Positions 48,000 to 58,021 of a DNA stretch of 64,000 nucleotides are shown here, in pieces. The position numbers and the translations under genes are program-made. The notes under the pieces are model-generated. The model did not search any database, was not told the DNA's origin, and was given only the letters and a program-made list of their open reading frames with translations. Location of the stretch: contig JALUZF010000142.1 of the NCBI GenBank assembly GCA_027012135.1, positions 1 through 64,000 on the forward strand. The letters run 5' to 3'. How positions within the stretch are numbered: position 1 is the first letter of the stretch; each line of letters starts with the position of its first letter. The DNA is from Gammaproteobacteria bacterium (GTDB lineage: Bacteria > Pseudomonadota > Gammaproteobacteria > GRL18).

Positions 48000-49904
48000 C
48001 TATTTATACAGACGTTCCTGATAGAGGTGATTCAGGGTAAGAATAAAGGCAAGGGTATCTTTTTCCATGTCGACATCATGCTCCGTGGGCAGCATTTTTT
48101 TATCTTTATAAATAAAAGTCAAAGGTTCCTGATCGGGACGTAACACCGACACCTTGTCCCCAATACGCAACGCATAGGTATCATTAAACTGCATTAAGAC
48201 CAGATCCCGTTTTTTATCACTGAATACCGAATGTCCCATAATGGGATATTCCAGATCCTGTCCAGTCAGATCCAGGGCAGTTGCCAGTACATCGGGCTGA
48301 CTGGTTAAACGGCTTATATCCTGAGGCTTGATACCTCCGCCCAGGATCATGCCCGGAATATGGTATAGATTAACCGGCAGCATATCACTGCCGCGCACCC
48401 GGATATTATGGTCTGCCACAATCACAAACACCGTATCCTTATAATAATCTTCCTGTTTTGCCTGTTCGATAAAACGGCCAATGGCATAATCAGCAAACTT
48501 AATCGCATTCAGATCACTTTTTTCCGGCACACCATCTATCAGTTTGATTTTTCCGGCAGGAAAGTCAAAGGGCGAATGATTAGAGGTGCTGAACATGACG
48601 GAAACAAAGGATCGGTTTTGTGCATACAGACGTTTAAATTCCTGATGGGCCCGGTTTACCAGGTCTTCATCACTGACTCCCCAGGTACCGACATATTCCG
48701 GGTTGATAAATTTGGGCTGATCAATGATCTCATCAAAACCATTACCTAAAAACCAGCCGCGCATATTATCAAAACGGCTTTCACCGCCATAGATAAACTG
48801 GGAGTAATAACCTTTCGGTTTAAGCAGTGAAGCCACAGTAAAAAAACCGCTCTGTGACTTGTTACGTTTAATCACCCCTTTACCCGGCACTGCATAATTA
48901 CCGGATACACTACCGGCAATTCCACGGATACTGCGGGTGCCATTAGAATACAGGTTGGAAAATAAAATGCCTTCCTTGCTCAGACGGTTAAAATTAGGCG
49001 TCAGTTTCGGATCACCACCCGTGGCCCCCACAAACTGAGCGCCCAGACTTTCCTGTAAAAATATCACCAGGTTTTTCGGCTTGCTGGTTGGAAAGTGGGT
49101 TTTCTCCAGACGGCGAAAGGGTGAGTCACCCTCAGACAAAGGGATATTAAGCCGCTTACTGACCCGCTGCATGGCTTCTGTAATATCCATTTCACCGTAT
49201 TTAGTGAGTTTTTTATTACCATATTTTTTATCACTGTAAATGGCATAGCCAATACTGTAGATAGAGTTTTTGGTGATCTCATTAATCACCCGATCACTGG
49301 AATACATAGCATCGGAAAGGTTAGCCGGGCGGTGGCCAAAAGAAGAACGGATACCCAGAGCGAGAATAAACACCAGCGGGAAAAACAGCAGAAAACGTTT
49401 GAAATAATGCATTTCAAATATAGGTGTAAAATCATGCAGTTTTTTAGCCCTGATAAAAGCATAACCGGCTGCCGCCATCATAATAAAGGCAATAAGCAAT
49501 TCCAGCTTATAAGCCGAAAAAATCATTTTAAACACTTCCTGCGGATAGATCAGGTACTCAACAAACAGGAAGTTGGGTCGCACATCATACTCATCAAAAA
49601 AAGGAATCGTGGCATTTTCTATATAGATAAACAACAACAGAGCTACTAAAAAGTAACCAGTTAAAAAACGATTAACAAAATGGCTGAGAGCTTTAGGAAA
49701 CAGGCTGAGCATAATCAGGGGGATCAGTAAAGTAGCACTGGCCACGATGGTATCCATTCTCAGGCCGTATAAAAAAGTCAGCCAGTAATTAACATCACTC
49801 TGGGTAAATCGGTCATAATAAATGGCAAATAATACCGCCCGGCCGGTAAAAAAAATACCGACCATGGCCAGGTAATAATAAAACAGGGTTTTAATGAGTC
49901 GCAT
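48000..49904 (-). CDS. LTA synthase family membrane sulfatase (phosphoglycerol-transferase-like)
   Basis: 634 residues from ATG 49904, where AGGG lies about 9 nt upstream; the longer start at 49952 overlaps the previous gene. Five N-terminal membrane helices (about 1-170) precede an extracytoplasmic sulfatase-fold domain: LVIFLQESLGAQFVG (metal Glu), NGTRSIRGIAGSVSG (nucleophile Thr), MFSTSNHSPFD and FVIVADHNIRV (metal Asp-His). Gram-negative members transfer phosphoglycerol or phosphoethanolamine to envelope glycans; the acceptor here is unknown. Overlaps nothing and follows the 231-residue membrane protein by 13 bp. Confidence 0.9.
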   Translation of the reverse strand: MRLIKTLFYYYLAMVGIFFTGRAVLFAIYYDRFTQSDVNYWLTFLYGLRMDTIVASATLLIPLIMLSLFPKALSHFVNRFLTGYFLVALLLFIYIENATIPFFDEYDVRPNFLFVEYLIYPQEVFKMIFSAYKLELLIAFIMMAAAGYAFIRAKKLHDFTPIFEMHYFKRFLLFFPLVFILALGIRSSFGHRPANLSDAMYSSDRVINEITKNSIYSIGYAIYSDKKYGNKKLTKYGEMDITEAMQRVSKRLNIPLSEGDSPFRRLEKTHFPTSKPKNLVIFLQESLGAQFVGATGGDPKLTPNFNRLSKEGILFSNLYSNGTRSIRGIAGSVSGNYAVPGKGVIKRNKSQSGFFTVASLLKPKGYYSQFIYGGESRFDNMRGWFLGNGFDEIIDQPKFINPEYVGTWGVSDEDLVNRAHQEFKRLYAQNRSFVSVMFSTSNHSPFDFPAGKIKLIDGVPEKSDLNAIKFADYAIGRFIEQAKQEDYYKDTVFVIVADHNIRVRGSDMLPVNLYHIPGMILGGGIKPQDISRLTSQPDVLATALDLTGQDLEYPIMGHSVFSDKKRDLVLMQFNDTYALRIGDKVSVLRPDQEPLTFIYKDKKMLPTEHDVDMEKDTLAFILTLNHLYQERLYK

Positions 49905-49917
49905 AGTTTTACCCTGT

Positions 49918-50613
49918 TCAGGAACCGACTCTGGCAGAACGTCTGGCTTCAAAAAGTGCCTTGTTATATGGATAGGCTACATTCAGCAGAAAGATAATAG
50001 AACCGGCAAACTCCAGCATTTCACCTTTTTTGGATGAAACCATAAGCCCCTGTACCAGAACCAGTAAAATGACATAAGCGGCAATCTGGTAATTCTGGGC
50101 AATGGGTATAGCCAGATTATCAACCACTTTCCTGACACCGGCTTTTTTCTTATATAAGGGGATGAGTACAAAGAGGTACAAGAGCAGCATAATACCGATA
50201 CCTCGGCCAAAAATCACTTTATTAATCTTGGTATCATTAACCACCAGGTTATGTAAATTCATTTCACCCTGAGCATTATTTTGTGCAAAGAACTCGGTGC
50301 TTTGCACATTAAAAATCCGCTGGCCCCAGGAAATTTCCTCACCGGCACCGAAAAAGAATAACAGAGCTAATAAAAAAGTCATAAACAGAAAGATTTTTGA
50401 ACGTTCTGCTTTTAATAACCAGAAACGCTTTAGAGTCACTCCCAGACCAATCAGTAGAAAAACCACCGTGGACCACTCGATAAAACCATCCTCAATCACA
50501 TAAATATTTTTAAAGGAATCATGATCCCAGTAGCTCCAGACAAAGCCAGCCAAGGTAAAAACAGTGGCATAAGCCAGTGCCAGTTTTTCAAAAAGAGACA
50601 GGTTTTTCAGCAT
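49918..50613 (-). CDS. Polytopic membrane protein upstream of the LtaS-like gene
   Basis: 231 residues, six to seven hydrophobic helices (e.g. FLLIGLGVTLKRFW, FLMTFLLALLFFFGAGEEISWGQRIF, IGIMLLLYLFVLIPLY). The segment FFGAGEEISWGQRIFN with paired Glu is the only polar conserved-looking motif. I cannot name the family. The 13-bp gap to the sulfatase gene suggests a two-gene operon in envelope glycan decoration. Confidence 0.8.
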   Translation of the reverse strand: MLKNLSLFEKLALAYATVFTLAGFVWSYWDHDSFKNIYVIEDGFIEWSTVVFLLIGLGVTLKRFWLLKAERSKIFLFMTFLLALLFFFGAGEEISWGQRIFNVQSTEFFAQNNAQGEMNLHNLVVNDTKINKVIFGRGIGIMLLLYLFVLIPLYKKKAGVRKVVDNLAIPIAQNYQIAAYVILLVLVQGLMVSSKKGEMLEFAGSIIFLLNVAYPYNKALFEARRSARVGS

Positions 50614-50699
50614 TAAAATGTTCCGCTATTGGTAATATTGTTTATATTTTATTGAAAGAGTTCAGAGCATGCTCTTAGAGTACTAAACGAAATAAAAGT

Positions 50700-51017
50700 T
50701 CAAACCTGATAAACCACGCCATCCATCAGCTTAATAGCAATTTTATGTAGATGCGCCCCTTTACAGGGACCATGCACACAATGCCCGGTCGGCGGTTCAA
50801 ACTGGGCACCATGAGTACCACATTGCAGCAGCAGACCATCTGCACTCATAAACTCATGTGCATTCCACTCCAGGGGGACTCCGGCATGAGGGCAGCTGTT
50901 AATATAAGCATAAGCCGTATCGCCGTCACGATACACCAGCATGGAATAATTATCATCGTAAGGACAGGTTATGGCCTGATGATCGGGAATATCACTTAAT
51001 AAGCATATTTTTTTCAT
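50700..51017 (-). CDS. Small Rieske 2Fe-2S protein
   Basis: 105 residues from ATG 51017 (a TTG at 51038 would add seven). Rieske cluster ligands are in SCPHAGVPLEWN (Cys-x-His) and LQCGTHGAQFEPPTGHCVHGPC (Cys-x-x-His). No membrane helix, so a soluble ferredoxin-like electron carrier or oxygenase partner. Downstream by-product of no obvious pathway. Lies between the LtaS-like unit and minC. Confidence 0.92.
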   Translation of the reverse strand: MKKICLLSDIPDHQAITCPYDDNYSMLVYRDGDTAYAYINSCPHAGVPLEWNAHEFMSADGLLLQCGTHGAQFEPPTGHCVHGPCKGAHLHKIAIKLMDGVVYQV

Positions 51018-51196
51018 AATGGATGACTGTCGGCACAATAAGCTATTGATTGGCCATGGTTATATTATATTAATGGCAGAATTTTAACACAGCACTAATA
51101 AAAAGTCCTTTAACGCTTTTTCTGAATAATAGATAAACCACCCCAGGCAATTAAATTAAAAAATTAGAACTGGCATCAGTTTTTAGCCTGCTTTTT

Positions 51197-51205
51197 TGAT
51201 ATACT
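51197..51205 (+). promoter_or_regulatory. Extended -10 promoter candidate for minCDE
   Basis: TGATATACT matches the extended -10 pattern TGnTATAAT with one change, in an AT-rich stretch 107 bp before minC. No clear -35, which extended promoters can lack. The remaining gap (51018-51311) shows nothing else recognisable. Confidence 0.45.
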
Positions 51206-51311
51206 AATTCAAATTTTTTCGTACCCGTTCAGGGTGGAAATTACTGAAACGTTACATTTTCTCAAAATTTAAATCCTCGAATAATCAAGCGAGCCGAACC
51301 AGTACATATTT

Positions 51312-52130
51312 ATGGATAAACCCTGTTTTGAACTCAAAGGGAGCCTGTTTACCCTGACGGTATTACAGCTTTTTGATAATGACCTTAAACTTCTGGAAAC
51401 ACAATTAACCGAACGGGTAAAAATGGCCCCCGGTTTTTTTAATCAGACCCCGGTAGTTATTGATCTGCATGCCCTGAATGAACAGCAGCAGAATCTGGAT
51501 TTTTTCGATTTAAGAGAAATTTTACTATCCCTGTCCATTATTCCGGTGGGTGTCAAAGGTGCTCTACCTGCCGTTAAAGCCCCGCTGGAAGCAGCCGGTC
51601 TGGCGGTTCTGGCAGAAGCCAGGCATAGCGCGGAAAAAAAACCTGCAGCTACAGCATCATCCTCAGAACCTGAGATTCCGGTACTGGAAAATGAAGTAAC
51701 AGAAGGGCAGAAACCAGAAACCGGGCAAGCGGCAGATAACCGGGAACCTGAAGCTAATCCCCGGGAAGCAGCCGAAACCTCTGTCCCTCCTGGTACAGCA
51801 CCTGCCAAAGTGGTTAAACAAACCATTCGCTCAGGCCGCCAGGTTTATGCCCGAGGCGGTGATCTGGTCATTATCGGTTCGGTCAGTGCCGGCGCCGAAG
51901 TACTGGCTGATGGTAATATTCACGTTTACGGTACTTTGCGAGGTCGGGCAATGGCTGGGGTCCAGGGTGATCAGTCAGCCGCTATTTTCTGTCACAGTCT
52001 GCAAAGTGAACTGGTATCCATAGCCGGCATTTACCTGTTGAGTGAAGATATTCCAGAGGATAAAATTGGCGCACCGGTACAGGTTTATATGAACAATGAA
52101 CGGCTTGAAATGGCTCACCTGATTGCTTAA
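51312..52130 (+). CDS. minC: Septum-site inhibitor MinC
   Basis: 272 residues. The N-terminal FtsZ-inhibiting domain (about 1-100) is joined by a long Glu/Pro/Ala-rich linker (about 110-165) to the C-terminal beta-helix: KQTIRSGRQVYARGGDLVIIGSVSAGAEVLADGNIHVYGTLRGRAMAGVQGD. The linker is longer than in E. coli (231 residues in total there). First gene of minCDE, 71 bp before minD. Confidence 0.97.
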   Translation: MDKPCFELKGSLFTLTVLQLFDNDLKLLETQLTERVKMAPGFFNQTPVVIDLHALNEQQQNLDFFDLREILLSLSIIPVGVKGALPAVKAPLEAAGLAVLAEARHSAEKKPAATASSSEPEIPVLENEVTEGQKPETGQAADNREPEANPREAAETSVPPGTAPAKVVKQTIRSGRQVYARGGDLVIIGSVSAGAEVLADGNIHVYGTLRGRAMAGVQGDQSAAIFCHSLQSELVSIAGIYLLSEDIPEDKIGAPVQVYMNNERLEMAHLIA

Positions 52131-52201
52131 TACGTTCACATAAATTCAAACGCAACCCTGAACAATTCATCACAGCACAATCAAAAGGAACCGATCAGAC
52201 A

Positions 52202-53032
52202 ATGTCAAAAAGAGAAAAAAAGGCAAAAATTATTGTAGTGACCTCAGGCAAAGGCGGTGTTGGTAAAACCACCACCAGTGCCGCTTTTGGTACCGGCCTG
52301 GCACAGAAAGGCTACAAAACCGTTATTATTGATTTTGATATCGGTCTGCGTAACCTGGATCTGATTATGGGCTGTGAGCGCCGGGTGGTTTTTGACTTTA
52401 TCAATGTTATCAATGGTGAGTCCAATCTAAATCAGGCGCTGATCAAGGACAAGCGGGTAGATAATCTGCATATTCTGCCGGCCTCCCAGACCCGCGACAA
52501 AGATGCCCTGACCCAGGAAGGGGTGGAAAAAGTACTTAATGAGCTGTCTGAAACCTTTGACTATATTATCTGCGATTCCCCGGCCGGGATTGAGTCCGGA
52601 GCATTAAAAGCCCTGTATTTTGCCGATGAGGCTTTAATTGTTACCAACCCGGAAGTTTCCTCTGTTCGGGATTCGGATCGTATTCTGGGCATTCTCGACA
52701 GTAAAACCAGAAGAGTCATTGAAGGCATGGCTCCGGTTAAAACCCATCTGATTATCACCCGTTATTCACCAAAACGGGTAGAAGAAGGCGAAATGCTCAG
52801 TGTTGATGATATTATTGAAATTCTGGCCATTCCCCTGCTGGGCGTGATTCCCGAATCCGAAACCGTCCTTCAGGCCTCCAATACCGGTGCCCCGGTTATT
52901 CTGGATACTGAAAGCGTTGCCGGACAGGCTTATGATGACCTGGTGGAACGTTTTCTGGGTAATGATGTTGAACACCGGTTTCTGTCAGTTGAGAAAAAAG
53001 GCTTTTTCTCTCGCGTTTTTGGAGGTAAGTAA
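52202..53032 (+). CDS. minD: Septum-site ATPase MinD
   Basis: Membrane-cycling ParA-type ATPase. 276 residues. Deviant Walker [40 protein letters not shown], and the C-terminal amphipathic membrane helix [10 protein letters not shown]. The stop codon overlaps the minE start (TAATG). Confidence 0.99.
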   Translation: MSKREKKAKIIVVTSGKGGVGKTTTSAAFGTGLAQKGYKTVIIDFDIGLRNLDLIMGCERRVVFDFINVINGESNLNQALIKDKRVDNLHILPASQTRDKDALTQEGVEKVLNELSETFDYIICDSPAGIESGALKALYFADEALIVTNPEVSSVRDSDRILGILDSKTRRVIEGMAPVKTHLIITRYSPKRVEEGEMLSVDDIIEILAIPLLGVIPESETVLQASNTGAPVILDTESVAGQAYDDLVERFLGNDVEHRFLSVEKKGFFSRVFGGK

Positions 53033-53307
53033 TGGGTATTCTGGACTATTTTCGCAAGGAAAAGAAAAAATCCGCCTCCATGGCAAAAGATCGCCTGCAG
53101 ATCATTGTCGCTCATCAGCGCGGTAGCCAGCATCGCCATGAAGCCGATTATCTGCCCCAGCTTAAAGAAGACATTATGAAGGTGATCAGCAAATACGTTG
53201 ATATTGAACCCGATGCCATTCAGGTTCAGCTTGATACCAATGATAATGACTGCCCCATTCTGGAGCTTAATGTCACCCTGCCGGAACACAGTAAACTGGC
53301 TCGATAG
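53032..53307 (+). CDS. minE: Cell division topological specificity factor MinE
   Basis: 91 residues. N-terminal membrane/MinD-binding segment [30 protein letters not shown] and the beta domain ending in [13 protein letters not shown]. Stimulates MinD ATPase to drive pole-to-pole oscillation. Start overlaps minD by one base. Confidence 0.99.
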   Translation: MGILDYFRKEKKKSASMAKDRLQIIVAHQRGSQHRHEADYLPQLKEDIMKVISKYVDIEPDAIQVQLDTNDNDCPILELNVTLPEHSKLAR

Positions 53308-53510
53308 TTTTTTCTTTCTATCTGAACATTACTAAATAATTATTCTGAAATCACACACATTGTAATTATTTATAATGTTCGCTCTGCCAGGAATGCGTCC
53401 CTTTCATAACTTTTTTAAAGTCAGGAATAAATTAAATAAGAAAGACAATAATAAACATGACATATTGGAAAAATTGTGGTCTGATAATATATTAGGAAAA
53501 AAAGAATCCA

Positions 53511-55034
53511 ATGTCAGAGCCAATACCCACAAATACACCACAAAATACTCAATATTTTGAGACCGTGATTATTGGTACCGGATTTTCGGGCTTACTGGCG
53601 GCCGTCAGTTTGCAGAAAAAGAAGTTTAATGATTTTGTACTTCTGGAAAGAAGTGCGGAAATCGGCGGAACCTGGCAGGCAAATTCCTATCCGGGGGCCG
53701 AGGTGGATATCCCTACCGGTCTGTATTCTGTTTCCTTTATTCCTTACCCTTTTAAAAAAACCTATTCACCGCAAAGCGAACTACTGAATTATACCAATTA
53801 TATTATTGACAGGTTCGGACTTAGACAGCATGCCCGAACCCGGCAGAATGTCACTCAACTGACTTATAATGAGCAGGAACATCTCTGGCATATTGATATT
53901 GAATCAGGAGAGCAATATACTGCCCGCTTTGTGATCGACACCAGCGGCGTACTGGCCAATCCGCATATTCCAAAAATAAAAGGTGCAGAATCATTTAAGG
54001 GTGTAAAATTTCATACTGCACGCTGGGATCACTCTGTACCCTATGAAGGCAAACGAGTGGCTGTGATTGGGTCGGGCTGTTCCGGCGCCCAGGTGGTACC
54101 GGCTATTGCTGACAAGGTAAAACACTTAACTCTGTTTATGGGCAAGGCACAGTGGATTATTCCCCGCTCAGACAGGCAATACGGCCCGGTAGAACGTTAT
54201 CTGCGTACTCTGCCGGGCATACGGCATATTAACCGCTTTCTGATCTTCAGTTATCATGAAGTGCGCTTTATTGCTTTTCGCCGCTACACCATGACCACAA
54301 AAATAAGTCAGCTAATGAAAAGCCTGTATCGACGCACTCTGCAGAAGAACCTGCAAAAATATATTACGGATGAGCAGCTGCGTGCGCATATGATGCCCGA
54401 TTATGAACTGGGCTGTCGGCGGGTTATTCCCACCAACATTTACCTTCCGGCACTGGCCCGTGACAATGTGGATGTTAATATCAGCGGCATTGACAGCATC
54501 ACCCCAAACGGAATAAAAACCCGGGACGGCCGGGAAATACCACTGGATATTATTGTTTATGCCACCGGTTTTTATGCCTACTCCAATATTAAAAAAGCCC
54601 TGTCATTCCAGGTCTATGGTCTGGACGGCCGACATCTGAATAAGGAATGGGAAAACGGCTTTGTCTCCTACAAGGGTATGACGGTTGCAGGTTATCCTAA
54701 TTATTTTAAGGTCAATGGTCCCAATACCGGTACCGGTCACAGCTCACAGATGACCTATATGCAGACCATGGTTAAATATATTATTCAGGCCATCAGTTCC
54801 GTCAAACAGGATAAAACTATTAAAGCCATTGAGCCAAAGAAAATACTGCAGGATCAATACGTGACTGAGATGAAAAAAGACATGCAGAAAACTGTCTGGC
54901 AGACTGGAGACTGCAAAGCTTTTTACCGTAAAAATATGACCGGAGAGGTCACCAGCCTGTCACCGGAATCAGTAGTAAGGTTTATCTTTTCCCGCAAACG
55001 GTTTCATTTAAGCGATTATAATTTATTAAGATAG
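53511..55034 (+). CDS. Flavin-binding monooxygenase, Baeyer-Villiger type
   Basis: 507 residues. First Rossmann motif GTGFSG at residues 22-27 binds FAD; second motif GSGCSG near 188-192 binds NADPH. Between them FKGVKFHTARWD (162-173) fits the Baeyer-Villiger fingerprint FxGxxxHxxxW-P/D exactly, setting it apart from ordinary FMO enzymes. Also VIDTSGVLANPHIP and VYATGF. Oxygenates ketones to esters in characterised members; the substrate here is unknown. Its 3' end overlaps the convergent 55016 gene by 19 bp. Confidence 0.92.
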   Translation: MSEPIPTNTPQNTQYFETVIIGTGFSGLLAAVSLQKKKFNDFVLLERSAEIGGTWQANSYPGAEVDIPTGLYSVSFIPYPFKKTYSPQSELLNYTNYIIDRFGLRQHARTRQNVTQLTYNEQEHLWHIDIESGEQYTARFVIDTSGVLANPHIPKIKGAESFKGVKFHTARWDHSVPYEGKRVAVIGSGCSGAQVVPAIADKVKHLTLFMGKAQWIIPRSDRQYGPVERYLRTLPGIRHINRFLIFSYHEVRFIAFRRYTMTTKISQLMKSLYRRTLQKNLQKYITDEQLRAHMMPDYELGCRRVIPTNIYLPALARDNVDVNISGIDSITPNGIKTRDGREIPLDIIVYATGFYAYSNIKKALSFQVYGLDGRHLNKEWENGFVSYKGMTVAGYPNYFKVNGPNTGTGHSSQMTYMQTMVKYIIQAISSVKQDKTIKAIEPKKILQDQYVTEMKKDMQKTVWQTGDCKAFYRKNMTGEVTSLSPESVVRFIFSRKRFHLSDYNLLR

Positions 55035-55696
55035 CTTTTATTACGATAGCTCTGATTACTATAATTCTCAATGCCTTCACTATCCCGGGTTTTCCAGTTC
55101 GATACCTTTTGAATTAAAGGTCTCTGACCATTATCACTGACCCAGGAATCCACTGCAAAGGTCTTGCCACTGGATAACTCCTTAATACGTGCAGACCAGT
55201 GCTGCCCCATCATAAAGGGTGAGCGATAAACCGGCTGGATAAGTTTGTGTTTTTTTAACAGCCTCAGACGAGAAATAAAACGCAGGTAATTGGTGGTATT
55301 CACAGCTGAATCAATGCAGTCCATTCGCCCCGAACCTTTATCGTTAAAATTTCTGGCCCGATCATTATGCACCGGTGACTGTTGCCCGGAAATGCTTTCC
55401 ATATAGGCAATGGCATCCGCAATCGCCTGCCGTTCAGAAATCCGGCCTGCTTCAGACTGGGCAAATATTACCTTTATATGTTCTATATCCTCATTAGTAA
55501 ACTGAATGGTCTGTCTCTGCTGACAGCCATAGTTAAAACAGATACTGATACGCTGCTCATCTGGCGTAGACAATGATAGCAATTGTGCCACTTTTTCATG
55601 GGTAGACAATGGCCGCGCCAGAAAATCTCCGGCTGACCAGCTAATAGCCGGCAACGAACACAGAAAAACAACAATAGCTAAAATTTTTATGTTCAT
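55016..55696 (-). CDS. Exported protein with possible transglutaminase-like triad
   Basis: 226 residues, signal peptide to about SWSAGD. No family name recalled. Downstream, RMDCIDSAVNTTNYL, then QHWSARI, then TFAVDSWV supply Cys, His and Asp in the order and rough spacing of transglutaminase/papain-like folds, and a conserved pair of Cys lies in CFNYGCQQR. Periplasmic location expected. Overlaps the end of the monooxygenase gene by 19 bp in convergent orientation. Confidence 0.7.
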   Translation of the reverse strand: MNIKILAIVVFLCSLPAISWSAGDFLARPLSTHEKVAQLLSLSTPDEQRISICFNYGCQQRQTIQFTNEDIEHIKVIFAQSEAGRISERQAIADAIAYMESISGQQSPVHNDRARNFNDKGSGRMDCIDSAVNTTNYLRFISRLRLLKKHKLIQPVYRSPFMMGQHWSARIKELSSGKTFAVDSWVSDNGQRPLIQKVSNWKTRDSEGIENYSNQSYRNKSYLNKL

Positions 55697-55805
55697 GTTA
55701 ACGGGTTCCGCATTTTCACCTTTATTTTACTTTTTTATCACTAAATTTGAACCTGCTGCTCTTTATAATGATTCTAATTTATTCTATTAAAGAGATGTAC
55801 ACAAA

Positions 55806-56336
55806 TTGAGCAAATCCGGATACTTAAGCAAAACCGCTTACCTTTTATTTTTTATGCTAATTTTAAGCTCTTCAGCCCATGCTGAAATAAACCACGCAGA
55901 TATAACCCGCACAGCCATAAAAAGCCACCTGAATAAACTGCAGGGCAAACTGATTAATGTTAATGCCCTGTCTCATCAGGAGTTGAATTATGACTTGCAG
56001 CTCATTGATCCGGCATTACTGTCAGAAAAAGTCAGTAACTATCAGCAGGGACTGTTCAAAGAACAGCTTGATGTTTCAGAACGCGAAAAGAAAAAACGCT
56101 TCAATACCGGTGATACCTTAATCAGCCTGGTTATTCCCGGTGGTTTTCTTTATGCCAGTTATCGTTTATATGAGCATAAAAATGCCAGTAAACTGCTGAA
56201 ATCTATAAATAACGACATCAGTGATCTGAGCGCTGATTTATCTTATTTATCCATGCAGATTGATTACAATTCAACACTGCTGGCCTGGTCTGAACAGACC
56301 GGCAGTAAACCCGGTAACAGGGTTTCAGGCTTTTAG
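55806..56336 (+). CDS. Exported helical protein of unknown function
   Basis: 176 residues, TTG start. Signal peptide AYLLFFMLILSSSAHA. The mature part is helical with KLQGKLINVNALSHQELNYDLQLIDPALLSEKVSNYQQGL, then a hydrophobic hairpin-like segment LISLVIPGGFLYASYRLYEH, then a coiled-coil-like C-terminus. No family recognised. Divergent from the 55016 gene and its end overlaps sulP by 12 bp. Confidence 0.6.
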   Translation: MSKSGYLSKTAYLLFFMLILSSSAHAEINHADITRTAIKSHLNKLQGKLINVNALSHQELNYDLQLIDPALLSEKVSNYQQGLFKEQLDVSEREKKKRFNTGDTLISLVIPGGFLYASYRLYEHKNASKLLKSINNDISDLSADLSYLSMQIDYNSTLLAWSEQTGSKPGNRVSGF

Positions 56337-57986
56337 TAACTCCCTGATTTTCAGCAGGGCATCCTGGCGGTTTTTATAAATACTGCCTTCTTCCAGGGAT
56401 TGTAAAATCTTTTGCTGCTGCAGCATTTTATAAACAGGCTCACAGGCACCGGTTAAAAATATCCGTCGCCCGCTGCCCTGGGTTTCCCTGATTATATCTT
56501 CCAGAGCCAGTGCCACGGTAAAATCAATACTTGGCACTTCACTCAAATCCAGCACCATATAGTCATAATCCACTACGGCTGAATGACGCCTGACCATGGC
56601 TTTTGCCGATGAAAAACTGATGGGACCGCTTAAGTGAAACAACAGAATTTTACCCGCTGCCTGCTTCATGATATCGGCTTCCTGATCGGTTAACGGAACC
56701 TCACCGCCTGGCGCAGTAATAGGCCGCATATTGGCTATCTGCATATCGGTCATGCGTTTCATAAACAGGAAACTGGCCATAACCATACCCACACCAAAAG
56801 CCAGCAGCAGATCCACAAAGACGGTAATAAACAGTACCGTTAACATAATCATCACACCCGCTTTTGGTGCATGCCTGAGCCGTTTAAGATAATCCCAGTC
56901 AACAATATCCGTACCGACTTTAATTAATATCCCGGCCAGTACCGCCTTGGGAATATCACTGGCCAGCGAACCCGCGCCCAGTACAATTAATAACAGGATT
57001 ATACTGTGCAGTGCACCGGATATCGGTGTACGTCCACCGGCGTTGACATTAACCACGGTACGCATGGTCGCACCGGCTCCCGGCAGGCCGCCAAACAGAC
57101 CGGCAATGGTATTACCAATACCCTGGCCAATAAGTTCCCGATCCGGTTTATGCTGAGTTCGGGTAATATTATCAGCCACCAGCGATGTCAGTAAGGAATC
57201 AATCGCCCCCAGACCTGCCAGGGTTAAGCCGGATGCTATCATCTGCATCATTAAAGCAGGTTCTATAACCGGCATATGAAAATCGGGTAACCCGGTAGGT
57301 ATTTCGCCAATAACGGGCGTACCGCTATCCGGAAAAACAAACAGATATAATAATGTGCCAATAATCAGAGCCAGCAAAGGTGAGGGAACCAGACGAGCCA
57401 GGCGCGGCAGAAAAAACGGCACACCATAAACAATCACAAGGGCGGCAATACCCAGCAATAAAGAAGGCATTTCATACTGCTGAATATATTGAGGAAGGGA
57501 TTCTGCTGCCTGCAGGGGTTTGGAATCCGCTGCATGACCAAACAGGGGGCCAAACTGCAGCAAAATAATAATAACCCCTATCCCGGTCATAAAACCGGAC
57601 ACCACCGGATGAGGTACCAGTTCAATATATTTACCAAACTTTAATAAACCCAGAGCTATCTGAAACAGTCCGCCTAGTGCCACCACGGTAAAAGCCAGTG
57701 TAGCGCCCTGCATGGGATCATCCGGATACATGCCGGTATACTGAATAAAAATAGCCGACATTACTACAGTCATGGGACCGGTCGGCCCTGATACCTGAGC
57801 CGGAGTCCCCCCCAGAAGCGCCGCAAAAAAGCCGACAAATATAGCGCCGTACATTCCGGCAATCGGCCCTGCCCCTGAAGCCACACCCATGGCCATAGCC
57901 AGCGGCAAAGCAACCACAGCCGCCGTCAGGCCGCCGTATATATCACCACGTAAATTATTAAAATGAAGACCGTTAATAAAACTCAT
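56325..57986 (-). CDS. SulP family anion transporter with STAS domain
   Basis: 553 residues. Ten or more helices typical of SLC26/SulP, with the signature FNNLRGDIYGGLTAAVVALPLAMAMGVASG..GPIAGMYGAI and QVSGPTGPMTVV. C-terminal STAS domain from about 435 (GKILLFHLSGPISFSSAKAM..DYMVLDLSEVPSIDFTVALALEDI). Members carry sulfate, bicarbonate or other anions; which one is not decided by sequence alone. Upstream lies a strong terminator of the cold-shock gene. Confidence 0.93.
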   Translation of the reverse strand: MSFINGLHFNNLRGDIYGGLTAAVVALPLAMAMGVASGAGPIAGMYGAIFVGFFAALLGGTPAQVSGPTGPMTVVMSAIFIQYTGMYPDDPMQGATLAFTVVALGGLFQIALGLLKFGKYIELVPHPVVSGFMTGIGVIIILLQFGPLFGHAADSKPLQAAESLPQYIQQYEMPSLLLGIAALVIVYGVPFFLPRLARLVPSPLLALIIGTLLYLFVFPDSGTPVIGEIPTGLPDFHMPVIEPALMMQMIASGLTLAGLGAIDSLLTSLVADNITRTQHKPDRELIGQGIGNTIAGLFGGLPGAGATMRTVVNVNAGGRTPISGALHSIILLLIVLGAGSLASDIPKAVLAGILIKVGTDIVDWDYLKRLRHAPKAGVMIMLTVLFITVFVDLLLAFGVGMVMASFLFMKRMTDMQIANMRPITAPGGEVPLTDQEADIMKQAAGKILLFHLSGPISFSSAKAMVRRHSAVVDYDYMVLDLSEVPSIDFTVALALEDIIRETQGSGRRIFLTGACEPVYKMLQQQKILQSLEEGSIYKNRQDALLKIRELLKA

Positions 57987-58021
57987 ATCTATCCTGGCTT
58001 ATATAAAACATTTCAACAGGC

